Source: SPCO01 sp964579825
GTDB lineage: Bacteria; Chloroflexota; Limnocylindria; Limnocylindrales; CSP1-4
DNA length: 64,000 nucleotides
Assembly: GCA_964579825.1 (NCBI GenBank)
Contig: CAZOHT010000008.1
Location: forward strand, 1-64,000
Reading direction: 5' to 3'
Shown here one piece after another: positions 27,179 to 35,789 of the stretch; positions within the stretch are counted from its first letter, which is position 1, and every line of letters starts with the position of its first letter. A program made the translations under genes and the position numbers. The notes below the pieces were generated by a model. It was not told the DNA's origin, searched no databases, and saw only the letters and a list, made by a program, of their open reading frames with translations.

Positions 27179-27973
27179 TTAGCCCGAGATGCCCGCCACC
27201 CCGAGCAGCTGCGGCAGGAGGGTCCCGAACAGGTAGCCGGCGACGCCGGCGATCGCCGCGAGGGCGAGCACCTCCAGCCCGGAGGCGATCGGCGAGCGCT
27301 GCGTCCAACGGGTCTTGATCACGCCGATGCCGAACAGGACGAGGCCGGTCAACGCGACGGCCGCCGGAAGCGCCGGCCCGATCGGCAGCAGCAGGAACGG
27401 CAGGATCGGCACGACCGCCCCGAGCCCGAACGCCGCCCCCATGAACAGCGCCCCGCGCAGGACGCCACCGTGCTGGGCATCCACCTGGATCCCGAGTTCG
27501 CGCGACACCATCGTTCGCAGCAGGACCTCCGGGTGGCGGGCCATGATCGCCGCGATCCGGGCGGCGTCCTCGTCCCCGAGGCCCTCCTCGGCGAGCATGA
27601 ACGCGACCTCGGCCTCGGCCTCGCCGGGGCGCTCCACCACCTCGTGGCGTTCGTCGGCGACCTGGGCGTCGAAGATCTCGCGCTGGCTCTTGCTGCCGAT
27701 GTACTCGCCGGCCGCCATGCTGAACACACCGGCGAGGCCGGTCGCGATCCCGGCCACGATCACGGCGTAGCTGTCGCCCGACGCTCCGGCCACGGTCGCC
27801 ACGACGGCGAGCGTGGACACGAGGCCGTCCTGGGCGCCGAACACGACCTCGCGGATCTCGCCCAGCAGCGAACTCGTCCGGCGCTCCTCGGCGAGGTGCT
27901 CGGCGATCCAATCTCGCGGATACGACCGGGCGGGCGCGTCGAACGGCGGGCGGGCGTCGGGCTGGCTGGACAC
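27179..27973 (-). CDS. VIT1/CCC1-family Fe2+/Mn2+ transporter
   Basis: 264 residues from GTG 27973; a start at 28018 is possible. The opening WIAEHLAEERRTSSLLGEIREVVFGAQDGLVSTLAVVATVAG contains the family's hallmark first helix with 'F-G-x-x-D-G-L-V-S'. 'MAAGEYIGSKSQREI' is the second-helix metal site. The Glu-rich cytoplasmic region (VVERPGEAEAEVAFMLAEEGLGDEDAARI) is the metal-collecting segment, and three further hydrophobic helices end the protein. These proteins export or sequester iron or manganese. It lies 57 bp downstream of the flavodoxin gene on the same strand. Confidence 0.88.
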   Translation of the reverse strand: MSSQPDARPPFDAPARSYPRDWIAEHLAEERRTSSLLGEIREVVFGAQDGLVSTLAVVATVAGASGDSYAVIVAGIATGLAGVFSMAAGEYIGSKSQREIFDAQVADERHEVVERPGEAEAEVAFMLAEEGLGDEDAARIAAIMARHPEVLLRTMVSRELGIQVDAQHGGVLRGALFMGAAFGLGAVVPILPFLLLPIGPALPAAVALTGLVLFGIGVIKTRWTQRSPIASGLEVLALAAIAGVAGYLFGTLLPQLLGVAGISG

Positions 27974-28030
27974 GTCGCCATGGTACGCGTCGCGGCGGAC
28001 CCGGCTCGCCGCCGCCACCGGCCCGTCGGA

Positions 28031-28525
28031 TCAGACCGCAGCGGCCAGCTCGGTCGCGATGGACCCGGCCCAGGCGTCGATCTCGGCCCATGGTCGGAAG
28101 TCGCCCTCGGGAGCACGAACCGCGGCCACCATCGCTCGCTCGGCGATGCCCAGCTGGTCCTTCCACAGGCTGCCGGGGAACGTGCGGTGCTCGCGGGCGT
28201 GGGTCGCCTCCAGCAGCGCGACCACGTCGGCCGGATCTCCGGCCGGGTTGGCCGGGTCGCCGAGCGGACCGCTCGAGAACAGCCATACGGGGCGGGCCGT
28301 CAGGTCGCTGGCGTGGGCCGTCACGAACCGCTTGGCCGGCTCCAGCCAGTGCCCCATGTAGATGGCACTGCCGAGCACGACCGCGTCGTACCCGTCGAGG
28401 GTCGACACGTCGCCGATCGGGCGGACGTCCGTGTCGATGCCTCGGAACGTCAGCGAGGCCCCGATCGTGCGAGCGATCTCCGTCGTGGATCCGTGTTTCG
28501 ACGCTGTTGCCACCAGGACTCGCAT
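28031..28525 (-). CDS. Flavodoxin-domain protein (HemG-like)
   Basis: 164 residues. FMN phosphate loop VATASKHGSTTEIARTIG (about residues 5-22), the flavin-edge loops 'VLGSAIYMGHWLEPAKRFV' and 'LFSSGPLGDP'. The short length and 'SAIYMGHW' pattern are those of the menaquinone-dependent protoporphyrinogen oxidase HemG/flavodoxin group. The heme link is inferred. A strong SD (GGAGGTG, 7 nt before ATG) supports the start. Upstream lies an 800-bp repeat-rich region. Confidence 0.85.
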   Translation of the reverse strand: MRVLVATASKHGSTTEIARTIGASLTFRGIDTDVRPIGDVSTLDGYDAVVLGSAIYMGHWLEPAKRFVTAHASDLTARPVWLFSSGPLGDPANPAGDPADVVALLEATHAREHRTFPGSLWKDQLGIAERAMVAAVRAPEGDFRPWAEIDAWAGSIATELAAAV

Positions 28526-28667
28526 GTCGTTCACCTCCGTCGTCCGGCCAGGCGATCCCGCCCGCCGCTCAGAACGGTGACGCGAACCAGGCCGGCACAA
28601 GAAGGGCCGTTCGGACCGTAGAACGCGGGCGACTCGTTGACGGTATCTGGGCTCCACGGCCGGCCGG

Positions 28668-28745
28668 TGAGCCGAGCCGGGCCGGGCCGCGCCGGGCCGA
28701 GCCGCGCCGGGCCGGGCCGAACCGGGCCGAGCCGGGCCGACCCCA
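28668..28745. repeat. Degenerate 5-bp tandem repeat (GCCGG/GCCGA type)
   Basis: About 75 bp of nearly uninterrupted five-base units (GCCGG, GCCGA, GCCGC). A similar but shorter run lies at about 28930-28980 on the other side of the 164-bp element. The stretch 28526-29343 (818 bp) holds no gene: it consists of these simple repeats, the 164-bp element, an assembly gap, and a further GGTCG-type repeat array. Confidence 0.8.
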
Positions 28746-28753
28746 CCCCCTGG

Positions 28754-28917
28754 GTTCTCGTCAGATGCTGGCCCGGCCAGCACGTGCCGGGATGTCTTCG
28801 TCAGCTGCAGGGTGAGCCCGGCAGAATACGGGTACAAGGCTGCCAGCGGCCGGAACGGACCGCGATCGGGCCACTCCTGGTCGTCTCGCGCTGGCCCAGG
28901 CAGCATCTGACCGGAAG
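28754..28917 (+). repeat. 164-bp repeat element with terminal inverted repeats, copy 2
   Basis: Same length and orientation as the copy at 12758-12921. The perfect inverted ends are GTCAGATGCTG at 28760-28770 and CAGCATCTGAC at 28901-28911. The block TTCGTCAGCTGCAGGGTGAGCC is interior. Differences from copy 1 are scattered substitutions without indels. It sits inside simple tandem repeats, so no target duplication can be judged. Confidence 0.75.
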
Positions 28918-29057
28918 ACCGGGCAGGCGGCCGCCGCCGGGCCGAGCCGGCTCGGGCCGCGCCGGGCCGCCGCGGGTCGACCGGCTCCCCCCGCTCGTGG
29001 GCAGCCGTCGTCCAGAGCGTCCAGCTCACCCGCTCGGTCGGCGCAGCCCGGCCGCCG

Positions 29058-29267
29058 TCCAGCGCCCGGACCTGTCCGGACCGACCAAGCCGGACCCTGT
29101 CCCGGACCCTAGNNNNNNNNNNNNNNNNNNNNNNNNNNNNNNNNNNNNNNNNNNNNNNNNNNNNNNNNNNNNNNNNNNNNNNNNNNNNNNNNNNNNNNNN
29201 NNNNNNNNNNNNTCCAGCGCCCGGACCTGTCCGGACCGACCAAGCCGGACCCTGTCCCGGACCCTAG
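29058..29267. other. Second scaffold gap flanked by identical 55-bp ends
   Basis: 100 N at 29113-29212. The 55 bases 29058-29112 recur exactly at 29213-29267. As in pyrC, this is an unresolved k-mer overlap, here in non-coding repeat-rich DNA. The real sequence is probably 155 bp shorter, unless more repeat units were collapsed. Confidence 0.85.
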
Positions 29268-29352
29268 GTCGCCTCGGTCGGCTCAGGTCGCCTCCGGTCG
29301 GCCCGAACCCAACCTCGGTCGGCTTAGGTCGCCTCAGGTCGGTTCAGGTCGC
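29261..29352. repeat. Short tandem array of GGTCGCCT / GGTCGGCT units
   Basis: Seven or so imperfect copies of an 8-10 bp unit (CAGGTCGCCT, CGGTCGGCT, CAGGTCGGTT) run directly into the 3' end of the sugar-dehydrogenase gene. The last codons (KAT, stop) lie within it. It may have arisen by slippage; no function is visible. Confidence 0.65.
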
Positions 29353-30513
29353 CTTGACCCGGTACACGTAGCCGGACGAGGTCACCGCGTAGATCTCGCC
29401 GGACTCGCCCTCACCGAATGACGTGATGTTCACCGACGTGTCGGCGCGCAGCGCGATGGCGGTCCCGGCGTGGGCCAACGTCCAGATCCGGCCGCTGCAG
29501 TAGTCGGCGAAGACGTAGTAGCCGCGGAAGGCGGACTGGAGCGTCCCGCGATAGACATACCCGCCGGTGATGGAGCAGTTACCGCCGCTGTGCGAGTACT
29601 CGGCGACCGGGAGGGTATCGCCGGCCATCGGGCAGCGCGACGCCTTGTAGCAGTGCTTGCCCTCCATCGCGCTCCAGCCGTAGTTCCGCCCGCCAGCGAA
29701 CGTCGCCTCCTCGCGGTTGATCTCCTCGTACCGGTTCTGGCCGACATCCGCGATGAACAGCTTGCCGGTCCCGCGATCGAATGAGATCCGCCACGGATTG
29801 CGGAGGCCGAAGTCCCAGATCTCGTCGAGTCCGGCCGTCGCGCCGGCGTATGGATTACCCGACGGGATCGAGTAGCGGTCGTACGGCCCGGACCCGGTGC
29901 CGTTCACGTTGATCCGCAGGATCTTGCCGAGCAGGGTCGTCTTCTTCTGGGCGTTGTTGTTCGGGTCGCCGCTGCCGCCACCATCCCCGACGCCGATGAA
30001 CAGGTTGCCGCTCGGACCGAACGCGAGGGACCCACCGTTGTGATTGGTCTGGGCGCTGTGCTCGATCACCAGCAGTGGTCGCGGGAGCGACTCATCCACG
30101 TTCGTGCGGGTCGCGTTGGTCGTGTAGCGCGAGAGGACGATGTCGCCGCCATTGTTCGTGTAGTAGACGAACAGCTGGCGGTTGGTCTTGAAGTCCGGAT
30201 GGAATGCCAGGCCCAGCAGTCCCCGCTCACCGGTCTCCGAGACGAGCGAGCGGATGTCCATGAAGTACCCGGCCTTCAGGACGCCGCCTTCGATGACCCG
30301 GATGGTGCCGCGCTTCTCGACGACGAACAAGCGGCCCGTGCCGTCACCGGCGTTCGTGATCTGGGTCGGCGATGACAGCCCGGAGGTGATCCGGGCGAGC
30401 GAGATCTTGAAGGCGGCGGCCGTGGTCGCCGGAACGACCAGCGAGACGAGCAGGACGGCGAGGACGAGGAGCGGCACGAACCGGGCTCGGAGGTGGCGTC
30501 GTGGGTCGCGCAT
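29344..30513 (-). CDS. Secreted PQQ-dependent sugar dehydrogenase-like beta-propeller
   Basis: 389 residues with a signal peptide (VPLLVLAVLLVSLVVPATTAAA). The six-bladed propeller has the soluble aldose dehydrogenase (YliI/Asd-type) signatures ERGLLGLAFHPDFKTNRQLFV, TNHNGGSLAFGPSGNLFIGV followed by GDGGGSGDPNNNAQ, LLGKILRINVNG, IWDFGLRNPWRISFD and DVGQNRYEEINRE. These carry the catalytic His and the PQQ/Ca2+ contacts. It oxidises sugars or simply binds in the cell exterior. Extra cysteines (GKHCYKASRCP, NCSITGG, DYCSG) are typical of the extracellular branch. It lies 15 bp downstream of the lysyl-oxidase-like gene; both are exported. Confidence 0.88.
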   Translation of the reverse strand: MRDPRRHLRARFVPLLVLAVLLVSLVVPATTAAAFKISLARITSGLSSPTQITNAGDGTGRLFVVEKRGTIRVIEGGVLKAGYFMDIRSLVSETGERGLLGLAFHPDFKTNRQLFVYYTNNGGDIVLSRYTTNATRTNVDESLPRPLLVIEHSAQTNHNGGSLAFGPSGNLFIGVGDGGGSGDPNNNAQKKTTLLGKILRINVNGTGSGPYDRYSIPSGNPYAGATAGLDEIWDFGLRNPWRISFDRGTGKLFIADVGQNRYEEINREEATFAGGRNYGWSAMEGKHCYKASRCPMAGDTLPVAEYSHSGGNCSITGGYVYRGTLQSAFRGYYVFADYCSGRIWTLAHAGTAIALRADTSVNITSFGEGESGEIYAVTSSGYVYRVKAT

Positions 30514-30528
30514 CGGCGAGTCTCCTGG

Positions 30529-31800
30529 CTACGGGGCGGGGACGAGGCCTCGGTGAAGCATGGCCATGAGTCGACCGCGGTTGACACTCCCTGACAAGCA
30601 GTACGTTCGCGTGCCGCAGCCGGTCACGATCCCCGCTTCGACGACCCGGTTGATCGGGCCTTCGAACGTGGATCCGGTGTCGTCGTCGAAGTAGTCCTCG
30701 GTGGCGGCCGGCAGGGCCAGGGCGCGATCCAGGATGTACGCGGCGAGCGCCCGGGTCAGGAGCTTGTCCGGGCAGTAGCGGCCGACGGCGCAGCGCGGGG
30801 CGAACCCCGCCTCGGCCAATCGGTCGATGGCGGCCTCGTACGGGCTCGACTCGTCGTCGGTGAAGTGGTCCGTCGTGGCCGCGGGCAGGTCGAAGGCCCG
30901 CGCGATGAACAGGGCCGCGAGGCCGCGCGAGACCGGATTGTTCGTGCAGAACATGTCCGCGTCGCAGCCGTTGCTGATGCCGGCCTCCTTGGCCCAGGCG
31001 ATGTCCTCGGCATACGGCGAGCCCGTCCTGTCGGTGATGCACGTCTGGCCGCGCTCGACGACGGTGACCGATGACCCGCTGGCCTTGATCCGGATCCGGA
31101 CCCAGGCGCAGTTGTTGGTATCGGAGGACTCGGTGAAGTTCCGGTACAGGTCCACGGCGCTGCGCAGCGTGTACGTGCCGGCGGGCATGCCGGTGATGTC
31201 GATCCACTGGTAGGCGAAGTTCCACGGGTACTTGTCTCCCCAGCCCACGGAGATCCCGTTGCGGGTACTCGTCGACGCCTTCTGTCCGCACATCGATTGG
31301 AGGTACACACGGGACGTGGGCGAGCGCGCCAGACTGCGCTTGATCCGGTCCGTGTCGAAGAAGCAGAACCCGATCTTGGACGAGCGCAGGGTTCCCTGGG
31401 AACCCCACAGGTGGTAGGTCATCATCGAGCGGACGTGCCAGTGATCGTGGCCGTCGCCGGCGTACTGCATGCCGGCACCCGTCCGGACCCGCCGGTAGCC
31501 GCCGGCGCTGTCGTAGATGATCTGGTCGACGGTCCAGTCGGGCGACGAGGCGCTGGGCCGATTCGAGCGGGACTCGAGCGGGCCGGCCCCGTTGTTCCAC
31601 ATCACCCCGGTGAAGCGGAGCAGGCGGCGGCCACCCGACGTCACCAGGTGGAAGTCGGAGATCGGGGCGACACGCAGGTCCGGCAGACGGTCCGTCGCGG
31701 CGGCGGCCGGGGTCACCGGCATGACCGCACCGATGACCGCCAGCAGCCCGATCGCGAGGGTCAGCCGGCGGGGGGATCCGGTCCGGCCGGTCCGTGTCAT
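30529..31800 (-). CDS. Secreted lysyl oxidase-like protein with SLH-type repeats
   Basis: 423 residues. Signal peptide (LTLAIGLLAVIGAVMPVTPAAA). Residues about 38-240 match the bacterial lysyl oxidase fold: PDLRVAPISDFHLV, FTGVMWNNGAGPLE and a copper-site histidine cluster GDGHDHWHVRSMMTYHLW (about residues 117-134), then IGFCFFDTDR and the 'GISVGWGDKYPWNFAYQWIDITGMPAGTYTL' region. Residues about 265-423 are three SLH-like repeats of the form F-x-D-D...AI-x-x-L-x-x-A-G-[IF]-x-x-[GR]-C...C...R-x-x-A-A. These anchor proteins to cell-surface polymers. A surface copper amine oxidase that cross-links or modifies protein is inferred. Confidence 0.87.
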   Translation of the reverse strand: MTRTGRTGSPRRLTLAIGLLAVIGAVMPVTPAAAATDRLPDLRVAPISDFHLVTSGGRRLLRFTGVMWNNGAGPLESRSNRPSASSPDWTVDQIIYDSAGGYRRVRTGAGMQYAGDGHDHWHVRSMMTYHLWGSQGTLRSSKIGFCFFDTDRIKRSLARSPTSRVYLQSMCGQKASTSTRNGISVGWGDKYPWNFAYQWIDITGMPAGTYTLRSAVDLYRNFTESSDTNNCAWVRIRIKASGSSVTVVERGQTCITDRTGSPYAEDIAWAKEAGISNGCDADMFCTNNPVSRGLAALFIARAFDLPAATTDHFTDDESSPYEAAIDRLAEAGFAPRCAVGRYCPDKLLTRALAAYILDRALALPAATEDYFDDDTGSTFEGPINRVVEAGIVTGCGTRTYCLSGSVNRGRLMAMLHRGLVPAP

Positions 31801-31931
31801 GGGGGCAACCCTACCAAACGTGCGGACACGGGTGTCGGTCGGATGTTGCGGATCCCGCTCGAACCGCCGGCTGGCCCGATGTCGTTGCGGTCACGACGCC
31901 CGGGTACGCTGCGACAGGAGCGCCCGGTCGC

Positions 31932-33377
31932 CTAGCTCCGAGCCGAAGCGGGCTTGGAGCGTGCCAACCGGAACCCGATCGCGAAGACGACAACGGTCGC
32001 GATGGTCGAGACGACCAGCATCGCGCCGGCCCCGAACGCGTGGATGAACGGCACGGCCATCGCCGTGATCAGACCGCCACCGACGAATGGTTCGAACAGC
32101 AGCTGCTTGTACCCGAACGACGTCGTGGCGCCGGTGACGTGCTTCGGATCCGCCATGTCCATGAGCATGAAGCCCGTCGCGATGGTCCCCATCGACTGGC
32201 CGAAGTCGCCCAGCGAGTTCTCGAACCAGCGCTCGCGAAACAGGCGGTGGGCCAGAAGGACGACGCTCGCCACGCTCCAGGCGATGGCCACCGCACTCAT
32301 GAGCGCGAGCGCACCCAGGTTGGCGCCAAGGGCCGCCAGCGACATCGTGCCCACGGCGGTCAGGATGAGGACGTCCAGGGACAGGCCGGACACCTGGTTG
32401 ACGCTCGACCGATCGATCGACGAGGCCACACCGACCTTCGTTGCCGCGAGCTGGACCAGCATCCCACCGATGATCGTCATCGGGAACAGCGGCATGAGGC
32501 CCATGATCGCGTCGTCGCCGGTCAGCGCTCGTTCGATCGCTCGAAGGCCTTCGAGGAGCGCCCAGCCGACGAGGATCGACAGACCGATCGCGATGACCGT
32601 GATCGTCAGCGGCGAGATGCCCCGATCCTCGGCTGCGGCCGCGCCTTCGGCTGGGGCGTCGCCCGCGAGCGCGGCTCGGTCAGGCGTGGCCTCGACGTCA
32701 TACGCGGCCAGTCGACCCGGGTCCCGGTCGTCGGCTCTGGACAGCCGCTCCTCGCGGGCGATGCTGAACCGCGGCGAGGCGATCGCCCAGCGGACCAGCA
32801 GGGAGCCGACGATGATCCCGGCCACGAGGCCGATCGTCGCAAGGCCCAGCGCGAGGTCCGTCAGGTACCCGACCCCGAGGTCCTCGAACGTGCCCGACAG
32901 GCCCGCGGCCGTCCCGTGCCCGCCGGTGAACGCCACCTCCAACAGCGCGGCACTTTCCGGGGCAAGCCCCAGGATCGGCACCAGGACCGTGATCGCGAGC
33001 AGGGACCCGAATGCGTACTGCCCGAACGACAAGCCATAGCCGAGCATCACGTGGCCGCTCGATGCGTCCCACAGCCCGCGGATGGACGGCAGCGTCTTCC
33101 CAAGCATGAGCGCCGCGAAGATGACGTTGATCAGCAGGGACGGGAAGCGCGACCAGATGGCCGCGACCTCGGCCGAGACGAGCGACCGTCCACCGGTCAA
33201 TTCGCCCATGATCTGCGGGCCGACGATCAGGGTCAGGAATCCGCCGATGACCGAGACCGGCAGGAACAGGTCGCGCAGGACGCCGACCTTCGCCCGGATG
33301 AACGCGGCTGCCGCGAAGACGACCGACAGGACGACGAGCGATGCGGCGATCTCGGCGACCGTGTACGTGGTGGCCAT
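31932..33377 (-). CDS. gltS: GltS-type sodium/glutamate symporter
   Basis: 481 residues, about 10-12 transmembrane helices in two inverted halves. Family signatures: LGLAPESAALLEVAFTGGHGTAAGLS (the GGHGT re-entrant loop), LMPLFPMTIIGGMLVQ (the second re-entrant loop), 'SIDRSSVNQVSGLSLDVLIL' and 'FGQSMGTIATGFMLM'. An Ala/Asp/Glu-rich cytoplasmic insertion (about residues 230-265) separates the halves and is longer than in the E. coli protein. It imports glutamate with Na+. A sodium/proton antiporter gene follows upstream in the same direction, so the sodium economy may be shared. Confidence 0.88.
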   Translation of the reverse strand: MATTYTVAEIAASLVVLSVVFAAAAFIRAKVGVLRDLFLPVSVIGGFLTLIVGPQIMGELTGGRSLVSAEVAAIWSRFPSLLINVIFAALMLGKTLPSIRGLWDASSGHVMLGYGLSFGQYAFGSLLAITVLVPILGLAPESAALLEVAFTGGHGTAAGLSGTFEDLGVGYLTDLALGLATIGLVAGIIVGSLLVRWAIASPRFSIAREERLSRADDRDPGRLAAYDVEATPDRAALAGDAPAEGAAAAEDRGISPLTITVIAIGLSILVGWALLEGLRAIERALTGDDAIMGLMPLFPMTIIGGMLVQLAATKVGVASSIDRSSVNQVSGLSLDVLILTAVGTMSLAALGANLGALALMSAVAIAWSVASVVLLAHRLFRERWFENSLGDFGQSMGTIATGFMLMDMADPKHVTGATTSFGYKQLLFEPFVGGGLITAMAVPFIHAFGAGAMLVVSTIATVVVFAIGFRLARSKPASARS

Positions 33378-33469
33378 CGCGGGAGGATACGCTGGGGGCG
33401 ACGACGAATCCCGGGCTCGGCGCACGACGGGCGGGGCGCGCTAGATCGCACCGTGGTCCTCTCGGCGCC

Positions 33470-34765
33470 TCAGGTCGGTGGGCTGGTATTCGCGGCAGTG
33501 CTGGCGTGGATCGAGCGGCGTCTGATCCGCGGTTCGTGGGCTGCCCCGGACTCCCAGGCGCCAGGTCCCGCCGTCGCGATCCGCCGAGCGTACCGGGCCG
33601 CCATCGGTCCGGCGCTCAGGCCGTGCGCCAGGACGGACAGCAGGATGGTCACGGTGACGACCCGCAGGAGCGTCTCACTGGCGGCGTGGGCGGGTCCCAT
33701 CTCATCGAACGCGATCAGCAGGAACACGACCGACGCCATCCCGCGCGGCCCGAACCATCCGATCAGGGTCACCGTGTCGCGCCGGAGCCCGGTGCCCAGG
33801 AGAGCCAGGGCGACCGGGCCCATCCGGATGAGGGTGAGGCTGAGGATCGCGTACAGCAGGACGGTGGGATCCATGCCTGCGGCGACCACCGGTCCCGCGA
33901 GCGCGACACCGAAGACGAGCCACACGACGTACGACGCCGCCACGCCGACCGATTCCGAGAACTCGACCGCGGGATCGGCGCCGGCCGTCACCGAGCGGAA
34001 GGCGACGCCGGCGGCAAAGGCGGCGACGAACCCGTTTCCCCCGACAGCGGTGGCTCCGGCGTAGGCCAACACGGCCATCGCCAAGAGCCCGAGCGACTCC
34101 GAGCCGAGCGACGCCCAACCGCGTCGGCGAGCCGTCGCCACCAGCCATCCCCCGAACCCCCCGACCACGATCGCGACCATCACGGCGATGGCGATCTCCA
34201 CCCCGGCCTCGATGAGCCACGGCTCGTCGCCGGCCGTCTCCTCGGACAGCACCACCGCGAGGAAGAGGGTCACGAAGGGCGTGACGATGCCGTCGTTCAG
34301 CCCGCTCTCGATGTTGATCGCTCGTCGGACCCGGACCGGGATGGCCCGGTCGAGCAGGAGCGGCAGGCTGAGGGCCGCATCGGTCGGCGCGAGGATCGAC
34401 GCGAGCAGCAGGGCGAAGCCGAGACCGAGTGCCGGAAAGGCCAGCCACGCGACGAGGGCGCCGGCGAGGATCGTCAGGGGCAGGCCGATGCCCAGCAACC
34501 GTCCCGGCAGCCAGGCGATGCGCCCGGCCTCTCGCAGGCCGATGGTGGAGGCATCGGTGAACAGGAGGATCGCCAGGGTCAGCTCGGCGAGGACCTCGAC
34601 CGGGACCGATGTCGCGGGTGTCTCGATCGCGCGGAAGCCCGCCGGACCCAGCAGCATCCCGGCCGCGACGAGGACGATCGGGGCACTGATCGAGAGCCGG
34701 TCAAGGCGCGCCGCGACGACCGAATAGCCGAGGATGACGATCGCCACGATGGCGAGCTCAGGCAA
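33470..34765 (-). CDS. CPA1-type Na+/H+ antiporter (NhaP-like)
   Basis: 431 residues, about 12 transmembrane helices. The ion-binding region has ASILAPTDAALSLPLL (the TD of CPA1 exchangers) and NIESGLNDGIVTPF (the ND motif). A late FGPRGMASVVFLL carries the conserved Arg. The C-terminus is a short, basic, His-containing tail rather than a regulatory domain. The start is TTG at 34765, without an in-frame ATG nearby. It is 71 bp downstream of terC on the same strand. Confidence 0.88.
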   Translation of the reverse strand: MPELAIVAIVILGYSVVAARLDRLSISAPIVLVAAGMLLGPAGFRAIETPATSVPVEVLAELTLAILLFTDASTIGLREAGRIAWLPGRLLGIGLPLTILAGALVAWLAFPALGLGFALLLASILAPTDAALSLPLLLDRAIPVRVRRAINIESGLNDGIVTPFVTLFLAVVLSEETAGDEPWLIEAGVEIAIAVMVAIVVGGFGGWLVATARRRGWASLGSESLGLLAMAVLAYAGATAVGGNGFVAAFAAGVAFRSVTAGADPAVEFSESVGVAASYVVWLVFGVALAGPVVAAGMDPTVLLYAILSLTLIRMGPVALALLGTGLRRDTVTLIGWFGPRGMASVVFLLIAFDEMGPAHAASETLLRVVTVTILLSVLAHGLSAGPMAARYARRIATAGPGAWESGAAHEPRIRRRSIHASTAANTSPPT

Positions 34766-34836
34766 TGGATGGCCTCATGACGAGCGCTCGGCGGCGATCG
34801 GAGCCGGACGGCTCGACCGAGACGCCCGCCGCTATG

Positions 34837-35766
34837 CTAGCCCGCTTCCGTGCGCGGCTGGGTGGCGACCAGCGACGCGACGATGGACGTCCCGAGGATC
34901 GCGACGATCACCGACAGCGACAGGACGATCGGGATCTCGATGCCGATGAGTCCGACCAGGATCTTCACGCCCGCGAACGTCAGCAGGGCCGCCAGCCCGA
35001 CCTTGAGGTAGATGAAGCGGTCCAGCAGACCCGCCAGCAGGAAGTACATCGATCGCAGGCCGAGGATCGCGAACAGGTTGGAACTGAAGACGACGAACGG
35101 ATCCGTGGTCACCGCGAAGACCGCCGGGATCGAGTCGAGGGCGAACATGACGTCGGTCGCCTCGATCGCCACAAGGACGGCGAGCAGGGGCGTGGCCAGG
35201 CGTCGACCACCCTCGCGGACGATGAAGGCCTGGCCACGGAAGCCGTCGGTCATCGGCACGAAGCGTCGAAAGAGGCGCAGGACCGGGTTCCGTTCCGGAT
35301 CGACGGCATGCCCGCGCGAGCGAGCCAGCCGGATCCCGGTGACGACCAGGAGGATGCCAAGGAGGTAGATGACCCAGTGGGCGGCCTCCAGGATCGCGAT
35401 GCCGGCGGAGATGAACAGGGCCCGGAAGACGATCGCGCCAAGGATGCCCCAGAACAGGAGCCGATGCTGGTAGGCGGCTGGGACGGCGAACGCGCCGAAG
35501 ATCAAGGCGAAGACGAACAGGTTGTCGACCGACAGGGACAGTTCGATGAGGTAGCCGGCGAGATACTCCCCGCCAAGCTCACGACCCTGGGTCGCCGCGA
35601 CGAAGACGCCGAACCCCAGGCCCAGGCTGACCCAGATGGCAGACCAGATCGCCGCCTTCCGGAAGGGCATGGCTTCGGCGCGACGGTTGAGGACCAGCAG
35701 GTCCAGCACGAGCATGCCGCCGACGATCGCGGCGAGGACCAACCACGGTCCGAGTTCGGGATCCAC
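34837..35766 (-). CDS. TerC/Alx-family membrane protein (Mn2+ exporter-type)
   Basis: 309 residues with 8-9 transmembrane helices. Signature segments: ELSLSVDNLFVFALIFGAFAVP and 'AIEATDVMFALDSIPAVFAVT', the paired acidic helices of TerC/Alx. A membrane-embedded acidic residue in each, plus 'GLRSMYFLLAGLLDRF', are shared with Alx. Alx-type members export manganese during metalation of secreted enzymes. The start is GTG at 35766 with SD GGAGG. A yybP-ykoY riboswitch in the leader strongly supports a manganese role. Confidence 0.92.
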   Translation of the reverse strand: MDPELGPWLVLAAIVGGMLVLDLLVLNRRAEAMPFRKAAIWSAIWVSLGLGFGVFVAATQGRELGGEYLAGYLIELSLSVDNLFVFALIFGAFAVPAAYQHRLLFWGILGAIVFRALFISAGIAILEAAHWVIYLLGILLVVTGIRLARSRGHAVDPERNPVLRLFRRFVPMTDGFRGQAFIVREGGRRLATPLLAVLVAIEATDVMFALDSIPAVFAVTTDPFVVFSSNLFAILGLRSMYFLLAGLLDRFIYLKVGLAALLTFAGVKILVGLIGIEIPIVLSLSVIVAILGTSIVASLVATQPRTEAG

Positions 35767-35789
35767 GTCCACCTCCGGCTTCGATAGCC

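Noticed and set aside
28668..29352. Repeat array as CRISPR
   Set aside because: Units are 5-10 bp, degenerate and without unique spacers; no cas genes.
31794..34064. A 756-residue plus-strand frame across gltS and the antiporter
   Set aside because: It covers the minus-strand membrane proteins and reads as charged low-complexity sequence, without motifs.
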